Shown here piece after piece: positions 45,703 through 56,008 of a stretch of 64,000 nt of DNA. A model generated the notes under the pieces. That model had not been told where the DNA came from. It did not search any database and saw only the letters and a list, made by a program, of their open reading frames with translations. The DNA is taken from positions 22,695 to 86,694 of the forward strand of contig CAMKJS010000002.1 in assembly GCA_946413245.1 (NCBI GenBank), in the 5' to 3' direction. The position numbers were made by a program, and so were the translations under genes. Within the stretch, counting starts at the first letter, position 1, and each line of letters opens with the position of its first letter. The stretch is from an uncultured Clostridia bacterium. GTDB lineage: Bacteria; Bacillota; Clostridia; Christensenellales; Aristaeellaceae.

Positions 45703-46701
45703 ATGACTGTTCAGATGATCACAGATTCTCAGCAAAAGCCGAAGATCGCCCGGGAGATTCTTGAAGCCCTTCCGGACTGGTTCGGTGTGGCGGAATCCAG
45801 GGAAAAATATATTCTGGAAAGTGGGAATCAGCCGTTTTTTGCGGCTGAACAGAACGGCTCGCCCGCCGGTTTCCTGTGCCTGAAGGAGACAGGAAACAGC
45901 ACGGTGGAGCTGGCGGTGATGGGTGTTAAGAAGGAATATCACCGTATGGGCATCGGAAAGGCTCTGTTTCAGGCCGCGAGGAAATACGCGGAGAAGGCCG
46001 GATATCTGTTTATGCAGGTCAAAACGGTTCAGATGGGCCGCTATGAGGATTACGATCGCACGAACCGATTCTATCTGAGCCTCGGATTCAGGCAGTTCGA
46101 AGTCATCCCTACCCTGTGGGATGAGGATAATCCGTGCCAGATCTATGTGCTGTCCCTTGCGGGAGCCTCTGTGCAGGACCTGATCATGAACCGGCGCAGC
46201 TACCGCGGGAAGTATAAACCGGACAAGGTGCCCCGGGAGGATCTCCGCGCCATTCTGGAAGCCGGGCTGGCCGCGCCGTCAGGCTGCAACAAACAGACGA
46301 CCAGCCTGATCGCCGTGGATAATGAAGAGCTGCTGTCAAAACTCAAGGCAGCCATTGATCCGCCTGTGGCGGAAACGGCGCCGGCCATGATCTGCGTGCT
46401 GACGAAAAGGATCGTCGCGTACCGGGACAGATGTTTCGCAACGCAGGATTACGCTGCCGCCATTGAAAACATGCTGCTGGCGATCACGGCGCTGGGATAC
46501 CGGAGCTGCTGGTACGAGGGGCACATCACTGACGCCGACCGGATCGGCGACAGGCTGGCGAAGATTCTCGGCGTCCCGGATGAATACGAGCTGGTCTGCA
46601 TTCTTCCCGTCGGTATTGCGGAAACGGCTCCCGGCTCTCCGAAGAAGCTTCCGTTTGAAGAACGGGCCTGGTTCAACGGATTCCGGAACGCCGATGACTG
46701 A
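45703..46701 (+). CDS. Fusion: N-terminal GNAT acetyltransferase and C-terminal nitroreductase-like domain
   Basis: GNAT: ELAVMGVKKEYHRMGIGKALFQAARKYAEKAG; nitroreductase: DLIMNRRSYRGKYKPDKVPREDLRAILEAGLAAPSGCNKQTT...CFATQDYAAAIENMLLAITALGYRSCW. Confidence 0.9.
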   Translation: MTVQMITDSQQKPKIAREILEALPDWFGVAESREKYILESGNQPFFAAEQNGSPAGFLCLKETGNSTVELAVMGVKKEYHRMGIGKALFQAARKYAEKAGYLFMQVKTVQMGRYEDYDRTNRFYLSLGFRQFEVIPTLWDEDNPCQIYVLSLAGASVQDLIMNRRSYRGKYKPDKVPREDLRAILEAGLAAPSGCNKQTTSLIAVDNEELLSKLKAAIDPPVAETAPAMICVLTKRIVAYRDRCFATQDYAAAIENMLLAITALGYRSCWYEGHITDADRIGDRLAKILGVPDEYELVCILPVGIAETAPGSPKKLPFEERAWFNGFRNADD

Positions 46702-46758
46702 CATTCCGGAAAAGGATTCGGAATACAGCAGATTCGCGAAGGGAGCGGCAGGGTAAAA

Positions 46759-47517
46759 ATGCGGGAAGAAAGCATTCAGAATAAAAAGGCATGGGAATAC
46801 GACGCCTACAACTTCTGGGTCAGGACAGCCGGAACGCCTGCGGAAAGAGCTGCCCGGGACAAGGAAGACCCGAAACGGATGCTGAAACAGTATGCACGCT
46901 ATTTTGATTCGTTCACAGGCATAAAAATCGCCAACATCTGCGGTTCCTGCGGAAAAAAGGCGATTCCGCTGGCTTTGCTTGGCTCCGACGTTACGGTTTT
47001 TGATATTTCCGAGGCGAATAAAAAGTACGCGCTTGAAACCGCAGAGGCTGCCGGAGTTTCCGTTCATTATGAGGTCTGCGATATTCTGGAAATTGATCTG
47101 GAAAAATATGCGGAAGCCTTTGACGTGGTATTTATGGAAGGCGGCGTTCTGCATTATTTCCACGATCCTGACCGGTTCATGCAGATGATGTACGCGATCA
47201 CTAAGCCCGGCGGGAAAATGATCTGCAGTGACTTTCACCCGTTCACCAAGATTTCGGACATCCTTCATCTCGAACAGCCTGCGATGAGCTATTTTTGCAC
47301 GAATGTATTTGAGGGGGAAATGGCGCACGCAAGATTCTACGAGGACGAAGTCCGGAAGCAGATTCCAAAGTGCAGATACAGAAAATACACCATCAGCGAG
47401 ATCATCAACGCCATCATCGGAAACGGCTTCATCCTGGAACGGTTTGACGAGCACCCCGCGTGGGAGAATCAGAATCTTCCCGGAGAATTCACAGCGGTAG
47501 CGAAAAAAGAAACCTGA
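46759..47517 (+). CDS. Class I SAM-dependent methyltransferase
   Basis: IANICGSCGKKAIPLALLGSDVTVFDISEANKKYA; FDVVFMEGGVLHYFHDPDRFM. Confidence 0.87.
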   Translation: MREESIQNKKAWEYDAYNFWVRTAGTPAERAARDKEDPKRMLKQYARYFDSFTGIKIANICGSCGKKAIPLALLGSDVTVFDISEANKKYALETAEAAGVSVHYEVCDILEIDLEKYAEAFDVVFMEGGVLHYFHDPDRFMQMMYAITKPGGKMICSDFHPFTKISDILHLEQPAMSYFCTNVFEGEMAHARFYEDEVRKQIPKCRYRKYTISEIINAIIGNGFILERFDEHPAWENQNLPGEFTAVAKKET

Positions 47518-47555
47518 TATCCCCTCCCCTGATCCGGGGATGATTGAAAAAAAGC

Positions 47556-47586
47556 AAAAACTCGCGGGGCAATATTGTCCCGCGGA
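47556..47586 (-). terminator. Rho-independent terminator of signal peptidase gene
   Basis: Minus strand CTCCGCGGGACAATATTGCCCCGCGAGTTTTTG. Confidence 0.7.
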
Positions 47587-47607
47587 GATTGTCCTATGTG
47601 AAAAGAA

Positions 47608-48228
47608 TTACTGGATCCCTCGTATTTCGCTGAACGGGAACAGCACGGTCCGCACATGCCCGATGATCATGTCCCGGGAGAGCGATCCCTGGGAGCGGCT
47701 GTCGTTCGAGTTGTTCCGGTGGTCCCCCATGACAAAGTATTCACCCTCCGGAACGGTATACGGGCCGAAGGTGTTCAGCCGGCCGCCCCGATACGCGTCG
47801 CTGATATACGGCTCGTCATACTTTTCCCCGTTGATGAACAGATATCCGTCCCGGATCTCCACCGTGTCTCCGGGCAAGCCCACAACCCGCTTGACGAAAT
47901 TGGTATCCCCGCGTCCCGGATACCGGCAGATCACCACGTCAAAACGCTGAGGATCTCCGCCGGTCGTGATGCGGGCCGCATTTTCCTTTGTTTCCGCGTC
48001 CTGCCAGGGAAGAGAGAGCCATGTCGTGGCATAATCGTACTTGGTCACAAACATAATCTCTCCGTCTGCCAGCGTATTGTCCATCGACTTACCGTCCACC
48101 CGGACCAGCTCAAAAGCAAATGCCCGGATCGGAACTGCGATGATTACCGCGGCAGCAATTGTCAGAACCCATTCCAGGATTTCCCGCGCAAGCGTTTTTT
48201 GTCTTTTTTCCTCTTTCTGTTTTTTCAT
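47608..48228 (-). CDS. lepB: Signal peptidase I
   Basis: RVDGKSMDNTLADGEIMFV (catalytic Ser), RGDTNFVKRVVGLPGDTVEI (catalytic Lys), MGDHRNNSNDSR. Confidence 0.95.
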   Translation of the reverse strand: MKKQKEEKRQKTLAREILEWVLTIAAAVIIAVPIRAFAFELVRVDGKSMDNTLADGEIMFVTKYDYATTWLSLPWQDAETKENAARITTGGDPQRFDVVICRYPGRGDTNFVKRVVGLPGDTVEIRDGYLFINGEKYDEPYISDAYRGGRLNTFGPYTVPEGEYFVMGDHRNNSNDSRSQGSLSRDMIIGHVRTVLFPFSEIRGIQ

Positions 48229-48333
48229 GCATTTGCACCGCCTTTCAGATCGATTGGAAGAAGTCATGCAGGCCGGTACAAATATAAAGCTGCTGCTGTG
48301 ATGATTGCGTGGTCATTGAGAGGATAAACGATG

Positions 48334-49206
48334 TTACAGAAATGACATCTGCTCAAACTTTTCCGGAAAATGATTCAGATAATCAAAGCAATCATCCGGT
48401 TTATACAGGATCTGATGTTCCCGGCAGAAGTTCCGGAACAGATGCATCAGCTGCCTGCTGTCCGGGCTGGGGATCTCATACGCGTTCCCGTAGGTTCTGA
48501 TATATTTTTCCTTCAGTCCCGGAAAATGCCTGTCCAGCGCCGCGTAATAGTATTCCCGATCCCCTTCCCGCAATGTAAGTCCCATATCGAAGCAGATAAT
48601 CCCTTTCACTTCAGCCTGCGCGCAGGCTTCCAGAATCGGTATCACGTTTTCCGCAGTATCGTTGATAAAGGGCAGAATCGGTGTCAGCCAGACGACCGTG
48701 GGGATTCCCCTTTTCCGCATTTCCTCAAGCACTTCGACCCTTCTTTTTGTGCTGCATACATTCGGCTCGACGATCTGACACAGCTGACCGTCCCAGGTTG
48801 TCAGCGTGATCTGCACCACGCATTTGGCCCGCCGGTTGATTTCCTCCAGCAAGTCAATATCCCGCAGAATCCTGTCGGATTTCGTCTGCACCGCGGCCCC
48901 GAACCCATATTTGCAGATAATCTCCAGGCATTGCCGGGTCAGCTTCAGTTTTTCTTCGCAATGCATATAGGGATCCGACATGGATCCCGTACCGATCATG
49001 GCCTTCTGCCGTTTGGATCTCAGGGCCTGCTCGAGCAGTTCCGGCGCATTCTGCTTGACCTCGATGTCCTCAAAAGAATGGGTGAACTGGTAGCATCTGC
49101 TTCGGCTGTCACAGTAGATGCATCCGTGAGAGCATCCGCGGTAAATATTCATCCCGTAATGCCCGCGTCCGCCGGTCAGAATCCCTTTCGCCTCCACAAA
49201 ATGCAT
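48334..49206 (-). CDS. SPL-like radical SAM protein
   Basis: IYRGCSHGCIYCDSRSRCY (CxxxCxxC), GTGSMSDPY, TKSDRILRDIDLL. Confidence 0.92.
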   Translation of the reverse strand: MHFVEAKGILTGGRGHYGMNIYRGCSHGCIYCDSRSRCYQFTHSFEDIEVKQNAPELLEQALRSKRQKAMIGTGSMSDPYMHCEEKLKLTRQCLEIICKYGFGAAVQTKSDRILRDIDLLEEINRRAKCVVQITLTTWDGQLCQIVEPNVCSTKRRVEVLEEMRKRGIPTVVWLTPILPFINDTAENVIPILEACAQAEVKGIICFDMGLTLREGDREYYYAALDRHFPGLKEKYIRTYGNAYEIPSPDSRQLMHLFRNFCREHQILYKPDDCFDYLNHFPEKFEQMSFL

Positions 49207-49264
49207 CCGTCATTCTCCTCCGCCGCGAAGGCGGGTTTCTTTATTCATACAGCCCTTCCGGAAA

Positions 49265-50452
49265 TCAGAAATGGTCCTCCACCAGAATCGGCTTCCGGAC
49301 AAATACGCGCTCCAGCATTTCCCGGTTCCCCAGGACGACCGTGTCCTCCCGGTACAGTGCTTCCGGCAGGCTGACAGCACCGGAAGCAAGCTGCCCCAGC
49401 GCCTTTTCCGATACGATCAGATCCGGCTCCTTTTCCGTCGGTACGACTCCCTCGCCGGTTACCGCCCAGATTCCGTTATTCTCCGGAATCATTTCGTCGG
49501 TTACCCGGATCACGAACCGGCAGCCTGCCGGCTTTTTCATCGTCTCAAGCGCCTTCACCGCGTTGACCACCCGGATCATATAGCTCTGTTCCGAGGTCTT
49601 CTGAATATCATATACCAGCGGGCTGCGGATCAGGGACAGGAGTTCAATCTCCCGGGGCAGGAACAGCCGGATCGTCCCGTAATCCGCCGAGAACCGGGCC
49701 AGGAAGCCAAGGATCGCCCGGAACCCCCGCGGCCCGTTCCACGCCAGATCCCGTACGTCCAGAATAGCCTGCGGATCATGACGGATATCCTGGAAAATCA
49801 GGTACGCGACCGGTTCCTCCGCCTCATACAGCATGTAGCAGAACTTCCGGTCCTTATAATATTCACCCTTCAGGTGCTCCTCCATGCGTCGCTCGTCCCG
49901 GCAGATAGCCAGGTTGTACCCCGAAGCGCAGCGATTATACAGTTCCGTCCATGTCTGCACCGGGTCTCCCTGCTTCCACAGTCTGACTTTTCCGTAAAAC
50001 GCGTATCCCTTCAGTACGGAGGGGCTGAATTCATAAATATTTTTCCAGCAGACGGTTTCATAGCCGAATTTCCTGTAAAACGCGTGGCTGAAAGGGTACA
50101 GCGTCGAAATGACTTCCCCGTCCGCGTACGCGTGAGGAAGCAGCGCGCGGAAAATCTCCTTCACCGCGCCGTCCATCCTGTATTCGGGAAGGGTGGAAAC
50201 CGCTCCGATCCCTCCGTTCCGGATCAGGGTTCCGTCCAGCCAGCTCGTGAACTGATTGTTGATGATGTGCGCCATCAGCGTTCCGTCCTCATCAAAGGCG
50301 CCCCAGTCCTGATCAGTTTCCTTTTCGCTCTCCTGTTTTGCCTTTTCGGGATCCTCCATACGCTGATGAAACGCCACCGTCGAAATCAGCCTGGCCTGAA
50401 AACGTTCTTCTCCCTGCAGCTGCCGTATCTCCATCTTTCTCTGTACCCTCAT
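49265..50452 (-). CDS. Eis-like GNAT N-acetyltransferase
   Basis: IRNGGIGAVSTLPEYRMDGAVKEIFRALLPHAYADGEVISTLYPFSHAFYRKFGYE; SCP2-like C-terminal region. Confidence 0.88.
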   Translation of the reverse strand: MRVQRKMEIRQLQGEERFQARLISTVAFHQRMEDPEKAKQESEKETDQDWGAFDEDGTLMAHIINNQFTSWLDGTLIRNGGIGAVSTLPEYRMDGAVKEIFRALLPHAYADGEVISTLYPFSHAFYRKFGYETVCWKNIYEFSPSVLKGYAFYGKVRLWKQGDPVQTWTELYNRCASGYNLAICRDERRMEEHLKGEYYKDRKFCYMLYEAEEPVAYLIFQDIRHDPQAILDVRDLAWNGPRGFRAILGFLARFSADYGTIRLFLPREIELLSLIRSPLVYDIQKTSEQSYMIRVVNAVKALETMKKPAGCRFVIRVTDEMIPENNGIWAVTGEGVVPTEKEPDLIVSEKALGQLASGAVSLPEALYREDTVVLGNREMLERVFVRKPILVEDHF

Positions 50453-50554
50453 TTTCCGCATGTATTTCAGAGGTGACGTACTTCCCTCCGGATTGAGCTA
50501 AGAATACCACAATCCCAGATGATCCGCAATGGCCGGTTCTGCCGGGAGCATCAT

Positions 50555-50617
50555 AAAAAAACACACTCCGCCGGGTTCGGCAGGTTTCGGTTCAGCTGCC
50601 GTCCTGCCGGCGGAATG
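50555..50617 (-). terminator. Rho-independent terminator
   Basis: Minus strand CATTCCGCCGG ... CCGGCGGAGTG TGTTTTTTT. Confidence 0.7.
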
Positions 50618-50645
50618 CGTTTGTTTTCCCTGCGGGGCCTGATGG

Positions 50646-51998
50646 TTATTTCCCGGCAGTGCCCGAAACCACCATGCCATAGGCAAACAGGCGTTTCAGA
50701 TCCGTCCAGGCCATATTTCTGCCCCGTCCCCCCATCACTGCGGCAATCAGGGTGACGCCGTTCTCCTGATACGCGCCGACATAGCAGAAACCGGCTGACG
50801 AGGTATATCCGCTTTTAATCCCGGCTGCGTGCGGAATATAGTATTCGGATTCAGGATCAAAAATCTCCCATTTCAGAGACAAAGGCAGCGGCCCCCGCTT
50901 CTCCGTAGCCGGCAGGGTATATTTCAGGCACGTCACGATTTCGCGGAACAGCGCCTGCGATAAACCGTACCGCGCCGCCGTCACGAGATCCCTGGCAGTG
51001 GTATAGTGTCCTTTCGCGGTATAGCCGTGCGCATTGACAAAATGTGAATTCTTCATTCCCAGCGCCGCGGCGGTCCGGTTCATTCGCTCCGCGAAAGCTT
51101 CTGTGCTCCCTGCGCAAAGCGCCGCGACCGCGTTCGCCGCGTCATTTCCCGAGCGGATCATCATCGCATACAGCAAATCCCGCATGGTCATTGATTCCCC
51201 CGGATAAACCGGCACCAGAGAACTGTCCGTCGGTATATCCGCGGCGGCGTCCGGAATCACGATCTTCTCTTCCGGATCGCACATGGAAAGCGCCGTCAGC
51301 AGCGTCATGATTTTCGTCGTGCTTGCCGGTTCCGCCTGCTCGTCCGCGTTTTTCTCCAGCAGCGTCTCCCCGGTCACCGCGTTAATCAGGCAGGCATTTC
51401 TCGCGTAAAGATGCGTCCCCTTCAGGCTTTCCGGATGCTGATCGTCAAAGCATGCCGGCGCTTCAATCCCATAGACGCTCATGTCGCTCGACAGCAGCGT
51501 GTATTCATCTGTCGAAAGCCTTCCGTCCTGCCGGATCCGGTCCGGAACCAGCTCAGCCATCTGCTCTTCAAAAGCGGTCACCGCAGCTTCCGTATTCGCG
51601 CCGTATTTCCCGTCCGCGCTGTCCCGCAGCAGGTTCAGACCGATCAGTCTCCGCTGCGCTTCCCGGACTCGGGTGCCCCAGCTTCCCCGCAGCAGCGTAC
51701 GTAACAGTTCCCCGTTTTCCTCCCGCATGATCAGGTCAGCGGTTTTCATGTCAGGCAGCCCGGTAGGTTCTACGCCGAATCCGTTATCCGCCAGCAATGT
51801 CTGCGCCAGCATGACGGCCGAGGAGGTTTTCTCCCCCAGAATCCCGTCCGCTTCACCGATCTCGTATCCAAGGGCAAGCAGGCGCTTCTGCAGGGCTTTC
51901 AGATCCGTTTCCTCCGCCCTCGCCGGCAGAGAAAGCAAAACCAGACAGAAAGCCAGCACCGCACACATGATTCTCCTGCGCTGAAATCTCATAACCAT
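50646..51998 (-). CDS. Serine-type D-Ala-D-Ala carboxypeptidase with N-terminal peptidoglycan-binding domain
   Basis: Signal peptide; LKALQKRLLALGYEIGEADGILG (PG-binding 1); EPASTTKIMTLLTAL (SxxK), SGNDAANAVA, KSGYTSSAG. Confidence 0.92.
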   Translation of the reverse strand: MVMRFQRRRIMCAVLAFCLVLLSLPARAEETDLKALQKRLLALGYEIGEADGILGEKTSSAVMLAQTLLADNGFGVEPTGLPDMKTADLIMREENGELLRTLLRGSWGTRVREAQRRLIGLNLLRDSADGKYGANTEAAVTAFEEQMAELVPDRIRQDGRLSTDEYTLLSSDMSVYGIEAPACFDDQHPESLKGTHLYARNACLINAVTGETLLEKNADEQAEPASTTKIMTLLTALSMCDPEEKIVIPDAAADIPTDSSLVPVYPGESMTMRDLLYAMMIRSGNDAANAVAALCAGSTEAFAERMNRTAAALGMKNSHFVNAHGYTAKGHYTTARDLVTAARYGLSQALFREIVTCLKYTLPATEKRGPLPLSLKWEIFDPESEYYIPHAAGIKSGYTSSAGFCYVGAYQENGVTLIAAVMGGRGRNMAWTDLKRLFAYGMVVSGTAGK

Positions 51999-52167
51999 CG
52001 CCTCACGCTCTCCGCTCCGTCTTCATTCCGGAGAATGCCCGCTGCGCTGTTTCATCAGCCTGAATCCCCGGATTGTTCATTCGATCATACAACGAAGAAT
52101 TCGGCTGTTTTGTTTCCCGCCACGCGTCGGCGAATCCGCTGCCGTGCCGCCTTCCTTCCGTTTTCTC

Positions 52168-52743
52168 TCAGGAATTCACCTTGGCCATCGGTTCTCCCCA
52201 AGCGCCGAGATCTGCCCCGTTCCAGCTGAAATAGCGGCTGCAGGTAGTCTTCACCGGAGCGATCGCTGTCAGCTTTTCCAGAGAAGTATCCGATCCCTTT
52301 GCAAGCAGATCGTCCTGAAGCAGATTGCGAATTCTGCACAGCATCACTTCTCCGTCTTTCAGCGGAACAAACTGTTTGACTTCCAGCTCGTATGTAACCG
52401 GCGACGCAGTCAGAACCGGCACAGGGAGAACGCGTCCTTCCTCGGTTTCAAGGCTGCGGCTCATTTTTTCCGGGCTGTGACCGTCTGTATTGCCCAGATA
52501 ATCCGCCAGCGGCAGCAGCGGTTCAGTAACGAGATTGGCGGAAAACATCTTCCGCTTATGAATGTTTTCCTTCGTCAGCTTATCGCCGCCGATACAGGCC
52601 ATTACGCCGAGCTCACCGTCCCAGATATAGCTGAACCAGCAGAAAAGGCCGAAATCAGCCTTTCCTTCGTCATCATAAGTACCGTAAAGAAAAAGGGTCT
52701 GCGGACAAAAATCGTTTGTGGGTTTCATGCTTGTCTTACTCAT
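52168..52743 (-). CDS. Flavin reductase-like domain protein
   Basis: FCPQTLFLYGTYDDEGKADFGLFCWFSYIWDGELGVMACIGGDKLTKENIHKRKMFSANLVTE. Confidence 0.8.
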   Translation of the reverse strand: MSKTSMKPTNDFCPQTLFLYGTYDDEGKADFGLFCWFSYIWDGELGVMACIGGDKLTKENIHKRKMFSANLVTEPLLPLADYLGNTDGHSPEKMSRSLETEEGRVLPVPVLTASPVTYELEVKQFVPLKDGEVMLCRIRNLLQDDLLAKGSDTSLEKLTAIAPVKTTCSRYFSWNGADLGAWGEPMAKVNS

Positions 52744-52853
52744 CGTTTTTCCCTTTCTGAGGCATTTGTTCTGAGCCGGATTCTTTTCCGGTTCCGGCCG
52801 CCTCCCGGCCATCCGTATGCGATGCTTCCATGTCTTCCGTATATCACCGGGAA

Positions 52854-53492
52854 TCACTCCCGTATGACTTCACCTGTTTCCGGGTCTATCCTTTCTGTCT
52901 GTCCGGAATTTGCGTATGCCTGTTCTTTCTTCGTCATCTGATTGATCGCGGCGATCTGATCCAGATGATCCAGTATGTACCGCTGGGCGTTCTGATTGTA
53001 CAAAACCACTGTATAATCTCCCCGCTGGCTTGTCCTTGTTTCCGTGGTTATTCCCAGTGCCCTGCCCCTGTCTGTAGGTTCCCGCTTTGTCCTTCCCTGC
53101 GTGTCGGTGTACTGAACTAAATAACCTTCTCTTTCCAGAAAAGCCGTAATGCTTCTGTGACTGAGTTTTTTCATGTTTTCAGTTTCCGTAAGGGAATTGA
53201 TCCGTTCAGTGATCGCGCTGACGAAAATCGGCTGCTCAAACAGCTGAAACCTGCCCGCCTGCTCTGCTGTCAGTTCAAACGGTACCAGCGTCGTTTTCGG
53301 TGCCTTTTTCAATCCGCCCTTCTCAATTACCTGCCGCAAAACATCTGAAACAAAGAACAGGCAGCGGGATATGCGGACATTATTGACGATATCTGTTTCC
53401 GGAAGCTGCTCATTCGACAAAGGGTTGATCCCATTGGCCAATTTGTCCAGGTATCCTTTCGCGTGAATCATGATTTCCAGTTCCGTAGCCAT
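52854..53492 (-). CDS. Conserved-looking hypothetical protein
   Basis: Clean ORF; possible nucleic-acid-binding C-terminal region (HRSITAFLEREGYLVQYTDTQGRTKREPTDRGRALGI); no family assigned. Confidence 0.7.
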   Translation of the reverse strand: MATELEIMIHAKGYLDKLANGINPLSNEQLPETDIVNNVRISRCLFFVSDVLRQVIEKGGLKKAPKTTLVPFELTAEQAGRFQLFEQPIFVSAITERINSLTETENMKKLSHRSITAFLEREGYLVQYTDTQGRTKREPTDRGRALGITTETRTSQRGDYTVVLYNQNAQRYILDHLDQIAAINQMTKKEQAYANSGQTERIDPETGEVIRE

Positions 53493-53661
53493 GGCGTCTG
53501 TTCTCCGTTCTTCTGAGTATGTCATATTATATTCCATGAACCCGGTTTATTTCAAGAAACAAGAACGGCCCTGCAGGCACTTCATGGAAATTGCGCTTAT
53601 GGACATTGAAAGACATGTATGGTAGGATACTCTGCATCATAATTCGGAAGGAGTATGCGGG

Positions 53662-55845
53662 ATGAAGAAAATGATTGCGGGAAGCATCGTCAGATACCGC
53701 GGCTGGATCCTGCTTTTCCTTTCGCTGATTACGGTCTGGAGTGTTCCCCAGATATCCCGGACCCGGATCAATTACGATCTGACCCGGTATCTTTCTGACA
53801 GCACCATGACTAAGCGGGCGCTGAAGGTTATGGACAGCGAGTTTGGTTCCACCGAGCAGCTTCAGGTCATGTTCGCGGATCTGGACGCGGACGCGCTGGC
53901 CGGTTTCATCGACAGGCTGAAGACCGTGGAAGAGATCCGTTTCGTTCAGTATGATCCGGCCGCGAATACCGTAATCAGAGGCGGAAAGACCTACCGGTGC
54001 GTAACGCTGACCCTCCGCGACTGCGATACGCCGGCGCTTGTTTCCGTTCTCCGAACCATGTTCCCGGAAGCAGGAAAGTACTGGGTCGGAGGCTCTGCCG
54101 CCCAGCAGCTGGACGTACAGCGCAGCGTGGCTGCGGAAATTCCCGGTGTGATGGCGATTGCCGTAGCAATCGTGATGTTGGTTCTGCTGCTTACCAGTCA
54201 CGCATGGCTTGAGCCGTTCCTGCTCCTGATCGTGTTTACGGTGTCCATCCTGATCAATATGGGAACCAACTTTCTCTTCCCGGACGTATCCTTCATCACC
54301 TTTGCAGTCTGCGCGATCCTGCAGCTCGCCCTGTCCATCGACTACGCAATCATGCTGCTGCATACCTGGAACAGCTTCTGCGATGACGGCTTAAATCCTG
54401 AAGATGCCATGGCCGAGGCGCTTTCCCAGTGCTTCATGCGGATTGCCTCCAGCGCCCTGACCACAGTGGCCGGGCTTCTTTCTCTCCTGTTTATGAGCTT
54501 CACCATCGGGTTCGATATCGGCCTGGTGCTCAGCAAAGGGATCCTGATCAGCATGCTGGGCGTTTTTCTGCTGATGCCTGCCCTGACACTGCTTCTGAAA
54601 AAGCCCCTGCTCCGGACGCGGCATAAGCCTGTACGGCTGAACGGGGCCCGGCTGGGCGGATGGATCTGGAAGCATAAAAAGCCGCTCGCCGCGTTCCTGA
54701 TCCTCGCGGTTCTCGGCGGAGCGTATCTGACCGCGAACAACACCTACAGTTTTATGGTTCCCAATACCCTCACCGGCGACGACACCAGTGAAATTTCCGA
54801 TCTCTTCGGGGTTTCCCGCCCGCTGGTTCTGCTGGTTCCCGGCGGTGAAGAGGACGCGGATTACGACAGGCAGCGGGAGCTGGTACGGCTTCTGGAAGGA
54901 ATCCGGCGTCCCGATGGTTCTCCCGCTCTGCAGGAAATCACCGCCATGGTCACCACAGGCGAGGCCGCCCTGCGATACTATTCCCCTGCGGAGGTCGCGG
55001 AGATGACCGGCGCGGACCCGAGCCTGGTTTCCATGTTCTTTCTCCTGAACGGCTTCGGCAGTTCCGTCCGCGCGGACGTGCTGCTGAACGCTGCCGGATC
55101 CTTTGCGGAAAGCAGCGAAGTCGTTGCAGGCCTGAAGCAGCAGCTTGACTCCGCCCGGGAAGTATTCATCGGGGAGCATTACCAGCGGATCATCCTCAGT
55201 CCCTCCTTTTCTGTAACCGATGCGGATTTCAACCCCTGCATGGAAGCGATCCTGGCTGCCGCGGAAACTGTATACGGAAATCAGTATTTCGTCACCGGCA
55301 GCCCAATGTCCACCTATGATATCGGAAACGCTTTCCACAGCGATCTGCTGAAAGTGAACCTCATTACCCTGCTGGCTATTCTGCTGATCGTGATCCTCAG
55401 TTTCCGCTCGTTCTCGCTTCCTCTGCTTCTGGTCTTTGTCATTGAAGGCGCTATCTGGATCTCCATGGGGCTGAGCAGGGTATTCGGCCAGTCCGTTTTC
55501 TTTATTTCCTATCTGATCTGTCTCTCCATTCAGATGGGTGCCACGATTGACTACGGTATTCTGCTCAGTGACCAGTACCGCATCGCGCGCCGCGGCGGCA
55601 TAGCCCCGAAAGAGGCCCTGCAGGCAGCGCTTGAAAAAGCGCTGCCCACTGTCCTGACCTCCGATATCATTCTGATTACCGCGGGGTTCATCATCGGAAT
55701 TCAGTGTAGTATCTACTATATTTCCAGCATCGGCCTGCTGATCTCCAGAGGCGCGCTGATGTCCGTGCTGCTGGTGCTGTTTCTGCTCCCTGCGCTGCTG
55801 ACGCTGCTCGACCGCCGGATTATCCGGGAAAGAAATCGGTCATGA
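53662..55845 (+). CDS. MMPL/RND family transporter
   Basis: Two repeats of extracytoplasmic loop plus TM bundle (LQLALSIDYAIMLLHTW; CLSIQMGATIDYGILLSDQYR). Confidence 0.92.
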   Translation: MKKMIAGSIVRYRGWILLFLSLITVWSVPQISRTRINYDLTRYLSDSTMTKRALKVMDSEFGSTEQLQVMFADLDADALAGFIDRLKTVEEIRFVQYDPAANTVIRGGKTYRCVTLTLRDCDTPALVSVLRTMFPEAGKYWVGGSAAQQLDVQRSVAAEIPGVMAIAVAIVMLVLLLTSHAWLEPFLLLIVFTVSILINMGTNFLFPDVSFITFAVCAILQLALSIDYAIMLLHTWNSFCDDGLNPEDAMAEALSQCFMRIASSALTTVAGLLSLLFMSFTIGFDIGLVLSKGILISMLGVFLLMPALTLLLKKPLLRTRHKPVRLNGARLGGWIWKHKKPLAAFLILAVLGGAYLTANNTYSFMVPNTLTGDDTSEISDLFGVSRPLVLLVPGGEEDADYDRQRELVRLLEGIRRPDGSPALQEITAMVTTGEAALRYYSPAEVAEMTGADPSLVSMFFLLNGFGSSVRADVLLNAAGSFAESSEVVAGLKQQLDSAREVFIGEHYQRIILSPSFSVTDADFNPCMEAILAAAETVYGNQYFVTGSPMSTYDIGNAFHSDLLKVNLITLLAILLIVILSFRSFSLPLLLVFVIEGAIWISMGLSRVFGQSVFFISYLICLSIQMGATIDYGILLSDQYRIARRGGIAPKEALQAALEKALPTVLTSDIILITAGFIIGIQCSIYYISSIGLLISRGALMSVLLVLFLLPALLTLLDRRIIRERNRS

Positions 55846-56008
55846 AAACAATCCCATTTTCCCTCAGCTGTGTTATAATGGTTTCAGGTAACTGTTCAGC
55901 CATGTTCTTTTCAGGTCCCTGTCCTGTTGTCAGGGTTCTTCATTTGCTGATATCACAGCGTGACTGACACGTTACATTTTCAGAATGATCCGGAAAGGAT
56001 GGAACAGT

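Noticed and set aside
49271-50476. 401-aa + strand ORF
   Set aside because: Antisense to the Eis-like GNAT gene, which has clear motifs.
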